Program-made: the position numbers and the translations under genes
DNA from: Cunninghamia lanceolata
Taxonomy: Eukaryota > Streptophyta > Pinopsida > Cupressales > Cupressaceae
Reading direction: 5' to 3'
Assembly (NCBI GenBank): GCA_027924645.1
Contig: BSBN01000494.1
Span: 2,552,001-2,616,000 of the forward strand
DNA length: 64,000 nt
Shown here: one piece after another, positions 34,617 through 45,480 of the stretch
Layout of the letters: each line of letters opens with the position of its first letter
Position numbering within the stretch: position 1 is the stretch's first letter
The notes under the pieces: model-generated
What the model saw: only the letters and a program-made list of their open reading frames with translations
What the model was told of the DNA's origin: nothing
The model's database searches: none

Positions 34617-35467
34617 ATGGTGAGCAATAGTCGTCATAAAGAAAAAGGAGGAAAGTTACATTGGAGGAAATTGAAGCAATTAGGGAAAATGATAGAACAA
34701 GGAAAAGACTTGGAAGACCGGGTTTGGTGGATGCTCCTTAAGGTTAAGCTTCTTATTTACCATCTAATTACATGCAAATTGAAGGTGCTAATATTGAATA
34801 TAATGAAATGTTAGATAAGAATGAAATTGACCATGATATTATAAATGAAAATGTTGCAAAATGTTATGAAACACCTATTGATAAGAGCAATATCATGGAC
34901 AAAGAAGAAGAAAAATATTTTCTTGAAGATTGTGGATATAAACCACATGATGTTGAATTTGCACTCCATAATCCATTTGTTGATAAAATTGATGTGGTTT
35001 CAATAACATGGATGAAACAATGAAAATCAATGTATCTCCAAATTACATAAGAAGAGAGGACGTCCAACTTTTTGTGCATTTACTAAAGATGTACAAAATG
35101 AGACCTTTACTAAAGAAATTAAATATTTGGTTAACAAAGTCTCCGATCGGAATAAAATTATTGTTAAAAGCCTTTTCAATGCACTCAATTCTATTGGAAA
35201 GACTAGCAAGGATAAAGATAAAGAGCTACTTATAGAGTAATAACAACCTCAATAGTGAGCAAACAATTAAGAAAGGCTCGATTAATGAGGCAAACTTGTG
35301 TTGACTTAAACTTGAATCGTAAAACATTTTCAAAAGCACTAACATTAAGATCAAGGCTAGATAGTCCTTTTGGAAATGATACTTGGGCTTTCAGTGGTAG
35401 GCTTCCACAAGTCGTAGGCTTTCTAGTTCATCATGCTAGGTTGATATTCATCAAGCCTAGGTTTTGA
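34617..35467 (+). pseudogene. Remnant of DDD-transposase-like gene (5' part), second copy of the 53-56 kb family
   Basis: Mixed frames read KVTLEEIEAIRENDRTRKR, KKRGRPTFCAFTKDVQ (an AT-hook-like RGRP), SLFNALNSIGKTS, VITTSIVSKQLRKARLMR, LNLNRKTFSKAL and NDTWAFSGRLP. These follow, in order, KPTQEEIEAKNAKKAMAM, NLMSAYESVGNTS, VITSTIVSSQTRKARLIR, LRINRKTLSRAV and NELWAFSGRLP of the minus-strand gene at 53084-56181. Frameshifts and stops are frequent, and the catalytic part is missing. This shows the family is repeated and mobile. It also shows that the residue at the first nonsense codon of the other copy is Ser (TCA) here. Confidence 0.8.
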
Positions 35468-35792
35468 GTTTTCTTTCTAGGATTTGTGGAGCTATATATT
35501 TTAGAGACAAAACTATCATAAAAAATTGATCACTCAATGTTAATCTCAAGATGGTGCTTATCACTAAAATGATGATCTAGATGTAGCCTTTGTTAAAACT
35601 ATTATCAAATATATTGTGTCTTTATTTTATATGATTAGATCACGTATGTTGGAGGGCTGAATCTAATGTCATTAATATTTTGGAATATAAGCATTGACTA
35701 TATTTTGATCATAGGGTTCTAGTTCACCATCCTAGGTTGATATCCACTGAACCTAGGTTTTGATTTTGCTCTATAGCATTTGTGGATCTAGA
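35423..35792. repeat. ~75-bp direct repeat, 296 bp apart
   Basis: CTAGTTCATCATGCTAGGTT at 35423 and CTAGTTCACCATCCTAGGTT at 35719 start two similar 75-bp stretches ending around GGATTTGTGGAGCTA. The intervening sequence is AT-rich and noncoding. Confidence 0.65.
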
Positions 35793-35931
35793 TACCATGG
35801 AGTTGGATGAAGTAAGGAGTTAGTGGGCTTTATTCTATAAAATGACATTTATAAAATCTATCGTTGCCTATTAAAGTACATAGTTTTGGTGATGATCATG
35901 CATAGTTTCATTTTGTGCACCATGCACTAAC

Positions 35932-37541
35932 CGGATCTATTTTAGACCCATGTCTGAAGCTCAACAAGGTTTGGCCCTTTCCTTACTTTTAAAATTGAAA
36001 GCAAGGATTTTTTAATTTGTTATATGAATGTATCCAAACATGATGCAGGTTGTTAGAGAAATCGAATACACAGACAAGGCTGTGAAAGTTTCAACAGAAG
36101 ATGGCTCAGTTCATACCACAAAGAACGCTATTATATCAATCAGTGTGGGGATTCTTCAAACAAAACTCATCGACTTTAAACCTGACTTGCCCGTGGCTAT
36201 ATTTGTTTGTTTTCAACAGGGTAAAAGCTTATGGAAAATCTGTGATAGATTGTGGAGTGTAATCTCATAAAAGTTTCAAAAGTTTATATTCAATCTAATG
36301 GACTGTAAGAATCTATGTACAGTAAGTGATAAAATCTCATAGTTCTACATTGATGATTTTGAACATGGGTGTGCAGCTATGGAAAGTGATGGCAATATAC
36401 AAGTGAGATATGGTGATTTAATGCAAGATCTTCATGAAGTTCCCCTCCAAGTTCTGGCCCACAGGACCTGGCACTGAGTTCTTCATGTATGCTCATGAGA
36501 AACGAGGTTACTACAATTTTTGGTAGGTGTGATCACGTACTTTCGCATTTCAACCAAGGGAAATCCTTTGTTTAGATTGACTTTATTTCTTAAAAATATC
36601 TTCCCCTATTTTACAGCATTTGGAAAATGAGTATCCGGGAGGAAATCTGCTGATGGTGACAGTTACAGACGATGAAGCCCGGAGAATAGAACAGCATCCT
36701 GACCACGAAACCAAAGCCGAAATAATGTCAGTTCTCAGAAAGATGTTTGGCAACCACATTCCTGAAATGGAAGCGATTTTGATTCCCAGATGGGGTCAAG
36801 ATCGCTTCTACAAGGGAACTTATTCCAACTAGCCCATAGGCGTATCTGTACATGACTTTGAGAGTTTACAGGTCTATCATCTAAATCTCCAATAACATTG
36901 TTCACAAGATCTCTCAAAGTGATCTTTAAAAAAAGGAAAGGCTTATTATTATGTGAGTTTAGAATGGTAAGCAGGGCAAATTTTGTTAATAAAAATAGAA
37001 TTTTTATTTTTTATTTTTTATTTTTTTTTAAAATGTTCAGATAATTTGTAGAATTGTCATTCTTTTGCATTTAGATGAGCTATTAAATTGTCATTTGTTA
37101 GAAAGTGTGATATTTGCTACTTATAATCAGACAGTCCATGGCAATTTTACACCTCATCTAAAGAGAAAAGAATGACACCTCATTTAAAGAGAAAAGAATG
37201 ATACCTCATCTACCCACAAAATTCATAAATAGTTGTCAGAATTTAGTTAACAAATAGCCAACTAGTACCTGCCATTTTCTTTATTCTGAAATTTGAATAA
37301 TGTACACTTGCATGATAGTTAGGTACATAAACAATCCAAAATTACTAAGAAAACATGTTGATAATGGATGTCAGGCACCAGTTGGGCTGGTCTATTTCAC
37401 TGGAGAGCATACCAGTCAGGAATATAATGGTTATGTCCATGTCCATAGTGCCTATCTTGCAGGTATATATATATAATATCTTGGCTTTATATTTCTCACT
37501 TAATAGATTGAAGATGTAATGGTGGATAAGTAAGCATTGTT
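35932..37541 (+). pseudogene. Partial duplicated polyamine oxidase copy, introns retained
   Basis: Corresponds to 28581-30185 of the intact gene: the 3' end of exon 5, then exons 6 to 9 with their introns in the same order. It is therefore a DNA-level duplication, not a retrocopy. Exon 6 (36047 onward, [19 protein letters not shown]) is open. Exon 7 carries TGG to TGA, TAC to TAA, and CAG to TAG at its end. Exon 8 carries TGG to TAG in SNW. A CATGTC duplication sits in exon 9. Homology stops abruptly at about 37541 inside intron 9. It cannot encode an active enzyme. Confidence 0.95.
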
Positions 37542-39301
37542 CAGACTTTCTTCACAAACTTCTAATGTTCTTCTGAGATGTTTATACATCAATTACAAAC
37601 CTTAAGAGTGATCTTAGTCGGCCACGAGGTGGTGTCAAGCTCAATGCCACGTGTAGCATGTAGTCAGTCAACCATGTAGATGGATCTCCCAAGGAATACA
37701 ATGAAGATGGAATGAGTGATCTTGATGTGGTGCACACCATAAGAACTCAAGGCCCAATGTGTATTCCTTTATTTCCACAAATGTTGAGAAGCTCTTGCAA
37801 GCTAGAAACAGTGAACTGAGTGTAAGCCTATCAGGCTCTGTAATCATTCAGGAATCAAGTTGCGCACGCTCAGAATCATCAAAAAAGTGTACATGACATT
37901 AAAGAAAATTCTCTAAACCCCTCCCCTATGGACTTGGGTCCAAAGGTATCCTTCACTCAAAGACTGCCTACATACTCGCTTCCAAATGGGATCAAAGCCC
38001 CATGTAGTTGTCCTACCTTTAATCTCTCAAGGGTTATGCACATAGGTCCCTACTCTTAGGGTTTCATTGTCACCCAATTTCATACCAACACTTATTCACA
38101 ATAGCATAATCAATGTAAAATAAATCTAGTAGTATCAACTCACAAGACATCAACATAAAAAATATATTCACGATGCAACAATTACATGCAAAGTCCCATT
38201 GTGGCTCCTCATGATGTCCTATAATACGATTCAATGATATCTACATCATCATCATATTATGCTACGACATCCTTCCTTATAGAACACAACAGGCCTCAAC
38301 AAGGTCACATAATCATCTAAACTTTGAAAGACATACAACAATTATTATAAACTTGCTTAAAGCATGATCAATACTTGAGTTTTACTCAAGATAGTTGGAA
38401 ACACTATATCCCTCGAATCATGAATATAAAGATATACACTCAACAATATTAGTAATAATATCCTTACTCTCCTGGCTTCATTTACTTTATGTTGCAACCC
38501 AATATTCTTATAATAGTCTCATTCATAGACTAGATAATATTCATGCTTGCCATTTATATTAAATATGGCCTTAATGGTCAGTAGTAAGATATTAGGAGAT
38601 GCTATATAGTATGATCAATGATGGTTTATCCCTTAACTCAGTATCAACAACATCATCGAATTAAGTGGCAGTTGCCTTCCATTTCATATGCAGTCATACC
38701 ATAGTCCAATACCACTATAATACTCTTCCTTTAGATTCGCATAAAAAATCCAATATCGAGGTTCTTATACATAAGAGGTCAATAGACATCTTATAGTCAT
38801 ATAAAACTTTTACCCCCAAATCCAAAGTAGACTACCAAAAATGTCAAGTCACAACATTAAAGATAGTTTTAGTAGTGTGAATCTAGTGCCACTAAATGAA
38901 GTCATCATCACTTACATTTTATGCCACCGCATGCCAAGGCTCACATTAATTAAATCTTATTCCTAGTCCATGTTATATGGTGAGCTCATAGCTAGAGTTT
39001 AGACCTAAAACTCTTTTCCACCTTATTTCACTTAAAGTCCCAACATAAGGACATAATGAATTCAAGGTAAGATCATATGCCATCTTCCAACTTTGTCCAC
39101 TTAAAATTCCAAACACTCGAACATTCAAATTATTAACCCTTGATCATTGTAAGTTTTGGATTTATGGATTTCTCATAATCTCAACTTCTTTAACATACCA
39201 AATAATATGAAGTTCAAGTTCTTAAGAATGATACTAGATATTAATTACCTCTAGATTTTGACTCCCAAATGCTTATAAAGCATGATTTTTTTAATAATTT
39301 C
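37542..39301. other. No gene recognised
   Basis: A/C-leaning, stop-rich in all frames. It may be retroelement interior, but no motif supports a call. Confidence 0.4.
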
Positions 39302-39434
39302 ATTTACTTGAAAGTTTCTAAGGCCTTTTCAACAAACCCATTTTGAACATATCCTGCCAACAGAACATTCCTTGAGGCAAAATTTCTTGAGGCATTTTGT
39401 CAAATAGTTCATGTGCTTTGTCTATATTTCCCAT
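39302..39434 (-). pseudogene. PPR repeat fragment
   Basis: Minus strand reads GNIDKAHELFDKMPQ, then after a frameshift ASRNVLLAGYVQNGFVEKALETF. This is the classic plant PPR pattern (G.i..A..LFD.MP.rnv.sw..li.GyvqnG...kAle.F). It is only about one and a half repeats long and frameshifted; a fossil of an organelle RNA-binding PPR gene. Confidence 0.75.
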
Positions 39435-39814
39435 TGTTTGAATCCCTATTTACCTTACATGTGAGGGGAGAAAGAAAGAGACTGATAGTTTACAAATTGG
39501 ATTGTCACCTAAAGTTTTCCCTCAATGATGATTTCTTTGATTAACACTCACCTATACATCCCACAACAAACTTTGTGACGACAACTACCATGTTGGATAG
39601 ATGTTTCACAAGTATTATGGATTCTATCAAAATAGATGTTTTATAAATATAGTGAAACACCAATTATAATGAAATTACCTGAGGAATTGTTGGATATAAG
39701 AGAAGAGTCTCTATAATGGTTGCATACAAATAAGTCAATCTTCCAAGAGAGTCATAGTTAAGCAATTGAGAAAACTACTCCACCCATGCTTGTTGAAACC
39801 TTGAATATCCTCTA

Positions 39815-40400
39815 GCCTATCCACTTCTCTCTTTCTCTGTTTGCTTCAAATTTGCTTAATTCCTCATACACCCTTGTAGCTACATGAGGGTGAGTGATCA
39901 CCATGTAAACAAACTAGGAGAGCATGGTAACAATTGTATCACACCCTGAGGTCTTAGCCTATTTAATTTCTATTTTTCTTTTCCAAATCATAGAATAGGT
40001 AAATTCATCAATTATGTGTATTCTTTGGTTGACCAACGCTTCTATTCCAATGCGTAGAAAACATTTGATTTGCCATAGAGGATCTATAAAATACTGAGTG
40101 ACTATAATTTTGGCAATATCAAGGCCCTGGTGAATAAAGTATTTGGCATTTTCAAAGGCAACATCCCTATCACTACTCCAAACCCCACATTACAAATGGA
40201 GTCTAAAGTCATTTTCATCAAAGCATCCTACATATCCAATGATTGCTCATATTTGATGTATGTGATGGGATATTTTCCAACTTGAAATCTTGAAATCTCA
40301 TGTTGCTTCCTCTACATTTCTCTATTTGCATTGAAAATCCAATCTCCTAAAAGCACTTCCATGATGAAAAGATAAATGAACTTTTTTCCTCTGGAACTTG
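39815..40400 (-). pseudogene. Cytochrome P450 fragment, CYP704/CYP86-clan-like
   Basis: Minus-strand frames read EVLLGDWIFNANREM (compare VLLGDGIFN.DGE.WR), RKQHEISRFQVGKY, then DALMKMTLDSICNVGFGV, FIDPLWQIKCFLRIG, HIIDEFTYSMI and MVITHPHVATRVYEELSKFE. These are B-to-C helix, F/G and I-to-J region signatures of plant fatty-acid omega-hydroxylase P450s (CYP86 clan, closest in feel to CYP704). There are several stops (TAG for the Trp of WR, and others). Neither the heme-binding Cys region nor the ExxR motif was found. Confidence 0.8.
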
Positions 40401-41719
40401 CCAAAATAGAATGCTGCTCATTTTTTGCCAAACTCTTGTCATGTTTGATTTTAAAAATGGCCATGAATACAAGCCCATATTGTAGTAAATGGAGTACCAG
40501 GTCCTACCTTCTCCCTTCTCTACAAGCCATACTTGTGCCATAAATTTGTGTCTCCTAGTTACCTCCTTTATTTGCATTGAAGACCTCTTTTTTAAAAAAT
40601 ATTCATTATCATATGCATGTCATAGGGATGTCATTAGATTAGGATGATAGGTTAAATTTATTCTTATTTGCATTATAAATTTATCAAATATTTAATATTT
40701 TTCTTTAGATGTATTATTTAAAATTAAAATTATTGTTGTGCATATGAATTCATTTAGCAATATATTTTTTTTGAGATGGGGTCTGAATGACAACACCAAT
40801 AAATGATGTCATTACATCTTCGATGAACTCCCACACCTCACCATCCACAAATCAATCTAAACACTAATCATGACAAGGTAGAATGGGTGTCTTTAAGGGA
40901 TGTGACACACCTGTAATCATGAATCAATCAATACCAAAACATGTCAACCGCATACATGATCATGTTGTGTCAATGCTCAAATATACATGAATATCCATGA
41001 AACCATAATCATCACCATCGTTGTACCTATATTCAACTCTCATTAAACTAAGGCTTCAATTATAACACACATATCAACCATGTCCTCCTTGGACTAGAAG
41101 ATAACCTATGTACCTGTCTGCATCAAAGTCTACACATTAAAAATACATGTAAACCTATATTAAGGAGCACCAAATCTGATCACCTGGTGTACCATCATAT
41201 TGGTCTCATAAAAATTATGCACTCTCACAAGTTTTATCCCATAAATTCATCCAAATGCTCACACAATCACACCCTAAATTTTAGGCTCCTACAAGTGCTC
41301 AAACAAGTAAAAACCTCTCTCTACTAATCCAAGTGAAAAGCTATCTAATCCACTGTATAGTATGTTTTAAATTCTCTCTGTCACCTATTTGAAATCTAAA
41401 ATATGATTTCATATGCTCAAGATATCACATGTTAACCATTTGAGAGCAAAACTAGCTTCAAGCACCAAATTCTAACACAGACAAAAAAAATTGAACACCA
41501 AACTTCTACCATTGCATAGTTCTTAGGGAGAGATTTTTTATGCCTATAAGAATTCAAAAATCTAATAGCATGAGTGAAATTCATGCCTCCCAAAAAAATA
41601 TCTCTATTATGGCATCTCAATAGACCATTAGTGGTTGTTGGGTGATGATAGGGTGGTTCTTTGGTGGCTCGGTGGTGGTGCCGCCAGCTAGGCAGTGATG
41701 AATGAGCTTGATGGGCTCG
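40401..41719. other. No gene recognised
   Basis: AT-rich, stop-rich sequence. GATGGGCTCGATCACCACCAC at about 41710 and a near copy at about 41790 form a short direct repeat at the edge of the gypsy remnant. Confidence 0.4.
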
Positions 41720-42357
41720 ATCACCACCACTCCTTGCACTATGTTATCTCTTTGTTACGTAAGCATAGATTACACATTTCAAGCACCTTGATGGGCTCAA
41801 TCACCACCACTCATGGGCCTTTCACCTGTATAGCATTCCAATCAAGCATAGGAATTTAATTATCTGCAATGTTTAACTTTTTCAAATAAGAAACATGAAA
41901 CACATTATACATCATGGCAAGAGCTAGCGGTAGAGCAATTTTGTATGCTACTGGGTTGACTTCTTTGAAACCTTCAAAGGGACCCATGTATCTAGGTTCC
42001 TGTTTGGACATCTTTCCAAATTTAATGGAACTCTTCTGAGGTTTTACCCTTAAGAGAACTTTCTCTCCCACTGTGAAATTCCTTTCAATGTGTTTAGCAT
42101 CCACATAACTCTTTTGTCTATCAATGGCTTCTGCTAGCCTTCTCTTAATCGGATGGACTTGCTCTTCCATCTCTTACAGCATTTCTGGACCAAGGCTAAC
42201 CCTATCTTCTAGCTTGTCTCAGCTTATAGGGGTTCTGCACTTCCATCCATATAATGCGTCAAATGGAGCCATCTTAATAGCAGAGTGATAAGAATTATTA
42301 TAGGCAAATTCCACCAGAAGAAGATAATCCTCCCATTTGTATTGTTAATCCATGTAA
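41720..42357 (-). pseudogene. Ty3/gypsy pol, integrase C-terminal part (3' half of a split element)
   Basis: Minus strand reads [101 protein letters not shown] and finally a weak chromodomain-like IEPIKVLEMCNLCLRNKEI. This is the integrase C-terminal domain typical of plant chromoviruses (Tekay/Del-like). Stops interrupt it (WINN/TAA, SW to S-TGA, a TAA before EMEEQ). It is the direct continuation of 62240-64000, split by the 19.9-kb element. Confidence 0.9.
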
Positions 42358-42389
42358 GGGTAAGTGCAAAAAGATGGGGGGCCAAAAAG
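42358..42389 (+). repeat. Left terminal inverted repeat
   Basis: Starts GGGTAAGTGCAAAAAGATGG and ends GCCAAAAAG. 31 of 32 positions match the complement of 62208-62239. The similarity stops directly afterwards. Confidence 0.93.
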
Positions 42390-42420
42390 TGGCCAAAATA
42401 ATTTGAAAAAAAATAAAGGC

Positions 42421-42520
42421 ATAACGCGAGCGCGTTAATAAAAAAAAAGCAACTCAATTTCATTTCTCCCATTTTCTCCTCTGCCCGCGGCCTCCAAACC
42501 CTCAAAAACGCGCTCGCGTT
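42421..42520. repeat. Inverted ACGCGAGCGCGT motifs near left end and upstream of gene 1
   Basis: ATAACGCGAGCGCGTTA at 42421-42437 and its inverse AACGCGCTCGCGTT at 42507-42520 form an inverted pair with a ~70-bp spacer. The second lies 47 bp before the ATG at 42568. The same arms are fused into perfect palindromes at the other end (61235-61361). They could be a promoter element or a transposase-binding site. Confidence 0.8.
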
Positions 42521-42567
42521 CTGCAAAACGCCAATCAACACAAAAATCTTGTCAATTCATCGCCAAA

Positions 42568-44664
42568 ATGCCGCCGCGACGTCGAGCACGCCAAAGAGGT
42601 GAGTTATCTTTGTTTTTTCTTTGAATTTCTTTCTATATAGGTAGGTTTTTGTTGATTTTTAATGTATATTTCGTTAATTGTCAGGAAATGTTAATGCACC
42701 TCCTCCTCCTCCTCCTCCTCCTCAAAATCCACAAAATCCTGAGGAGGAAATACCTGCAGAACAACAACCTCCTCCATTCATTCCTCGACATGCCCCTGGA
42801 ACACAAGATAATATAATAGGGCAAATTGAAAACAACAAAAAACAAATTGAAGATATAATTGCAAGGTTGAAAGATCCTTCCACTTCAACCTTGCATAGGT
42901 CCACGCTTGCCGAATCTCTTGAGTCTATGTTAACAAATGTAAATTCAATTAGCAAGAAAATAACTAGTTGGACCGATAAAAAGAGAGAGTTTAGAGATTA
43001 CTATGCAGATAAATTATCATACCAAGATGTCAAAAAATTACAAATTACAAAAGTAGACTTGTGTTCTATTTTCACAAACCCACAAACAAATCAACCTCCA
43101 CCCATTACATGCAAGAGGTTCCCTATCCATTGGTGCAACAACCAAGCGATAAGGGACAATTTCGGGCAGAGGTGGTGGATGGTTTTTGACCATCCTCCAT
43201 GCAATAACAATGAGGTCCCGCAATACTTTTTGAGGAAACTCTACTCTGAGTTTGTCCTCAATAAAGTGCCAAACTATTTTGATATGCGGGACTTCCAGGG
43301 TAGAGGTGGGGGCTCAGCACAGGATAGACCAGGGGCACGTCTTGACCCACAGCAGGTAGTGAGACGAGTAATCAGCAGACCAGCCCACGAGCATGTTTCT
43401 ATCCCTTCCATTGTGAAGGAGAGTGTTGAGGTCGATACACTGAGGTTGATTAGTGCCTTGACCCAGAGCATCATAGAGCATGCCGATCCTGCAACACAGA
43501 GTGGGTTGGGAGATAGTGCGAGGAGTAGGGTCCCACTGCATACTTGCCAGGCTTGCGGGTCAGCCTGTGGTTATGACCCCATGGACAGTCAGGACGCAGG
43601 TGCACAGGCTACATCTGCAGCTGAGCAGATGGTGATGACAGATACCCTCCTGAGTGAGACTTTCGGCCTTGATACTCAGGTAAATATTAGCAAGTTTATT
43701 GAATTTAATTTATTAAATTTTATTTTTGAAATACAAGATTAACTAATTTAAATTGATGATTTTAATGAAATTTCAGGGTCATAGCGTCGATGCAGTTTTC
43801 AGTGGTTCTCCACCTACATTTTTCACTAGATCATCTACTGTCGAGGTATGTAACTAGTAAACAATTATAAATATTACATGTGAATAGCATCGTTATATGA
43901 ATGGTATTCTAATTTCTGATTTTGGATGTTGAATAGGTTAACACTGTAGATTTCATGGCAACACCTGCCAGCGGTGGTGGACTTCAAAGCTTTACGGAGG
44001 TAATAAAATAAATAGTTTAATGAATGAATTGTACTTACTAAATTTTTGTATGTGATTTGTGTGTTTTATTGTGTGTACTTCCATGTTTAGATGAGCGTGT
44101 GTGTATGTTAGGAGCCATGATTTGCATCACTATTATAGTTTTCGTAATTGAATAATGTTGTTTTATTTCCAGATGATGCAAGCTGCGGATACACCTCCCC
44201 ATGTTCATAGGGCAATGGAGCAGGGTGTGGCCTCTGCGATTCATAGCTCTATGGCATTGACAGGGGTATGAGGCAGATTAGTAAATTTCAATTTACATTC
44301 ATTGTTATAGTTGTCTATTTTTGAAAAATCAAAAGATTATTGATTTGAAGTTTAATTTCTATCTGGATGGTTTCTATAGGACATGACATCACCAGGGCCT
44401 TTTCCTGCTACTGAGGCAAGTGAGCAGACAGATTATATGTTAGCGGTAAGTGATTATTTTGTTAAATGTTTCATTTTTTTATAACATGTAATTTCTATAT
44501 ATTAATATCTATATTTTTTTTTGTAACAGGTAAAGGTGCAGGAAGAACTAAATAGGAGGAGTAGCCCTCGGGTTCGTAGTAGACCACCCACATGCATGTC
44601 TCCATCCCCTAGAAGATCAAAGGCTGCTCGTGATTTATTCTCTTCACCAGCTAGAGGGGAATGA
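42568..44664 (+). CDS. Transposon gene 1: proline-rich protein of unknown function, seven exons
   Basis: Exons: 42568-42598, 42685-43679, 43777-43845, 43937-43999, 44173-44265, 44380-44445, 44530-44664. All have GT-AG junctions, phases fit, and the total of 1452 nt encodes 483 aa with no internal stop. The N-terminus is basic (MPPRRRARQRG), followed by eight consecutive prolines, a Gln/Asn/Glu-rich helical stretch (IGQIENNKKQIEDIIARLKD), then a compact part with conserved-looking aromatics (FPIHWCNNQAIRDNFGQRWW, PQYFLRKLYSEFVLNKVPNY), CxxC-like cysteines (HTCQACGSACGYD) and a Ser/Arg/Pro-rich tail (SPSPRRSKAARDLF). The family is not recognised. An intact frame beside a broken transposase, inside the same TIRs, suggests an accessory DNA-binding or assembly role; that is inference. 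Confidence 0.85.
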
Positions 44665-45480
44665 CTTTTTATTGTGTTCCTCTGTTGTATGCCTATATGG
44701 CATTTGTGGACATATATTTTGTATTGTACATAGTTGACATTGTATGCCTATATGGCATTCTTGTAAGCCTATATGGCTATTTTGTATATATGTTATACTT
44801 ATATTGACAGATATTGATGTATGCGTATATGGATATTTGGTTAATACAAATCTTTTTTATTGATGGCGTCCATACTTGCATTATAAATCCACTTTTGAAT
44901 GGATATTTGTAGATGGCTACTTCAAATATTTAAAGTCTGATTGTATTACATAGGATGTTTGCATTTTCTTTGATAGGCTTGATAGGCCATGGATTACATG
45001 ATGGTGTTTGATGGAAAAGTATGGTACTAGAAGACTCTAGTTCATTCTTAATAGGCTTGTGATTGATAATATCTTTGCATGATTGCACTTGATCTTGGAT
45101 CATGGGCATGTTGTTAGGATTTTGATTGCATTGTGATGTTTGATGGATAGGCATGGTGTAAGTGTAAGATACCCAACTAGTTCTACGAAAAATTTTCCTT
45201 ACTTAAACACTTTTACTTGCTAACAATTCATCAACTACTTCAATAACATAAAGATATACATCAAGATAACTATTTGAATGAAACAACATTAGAGTTGGGT
45301 ACTTGTCTTGTTACTTGATTCAATCAACTTGCAATGTCTTATTACATGGAAAATGCTTTCAATAGCATGAAGTACAACTCATTTAATGGAAATACAAGGA
45401 CAGGCCTTGAAGCCTTGATGTTACAATGTCTTCCTTATTTGAGCAACATTTGAAGATTTGGAATGTTCAACTCATCACCT
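44665..45480. other. Downstream region of gene 1 with repeated TGCCTATATGGCA words
   Basis: Within 150 bp of the stop codon GCCTATATGGC recurs (about 44690, 44743, 44768), with weaker forms further on. The rest to 45480 is AT-rich and shows a few short TTTGATGG and GCATG words. No coding frame. Confidence 0.5.

Noticed and set aside
42722..43541. Minus-strand frames opposite gene 1
   Set aside because: They are shadows of the long, spliced + strand frame, which has consistent phases and better splice sites.
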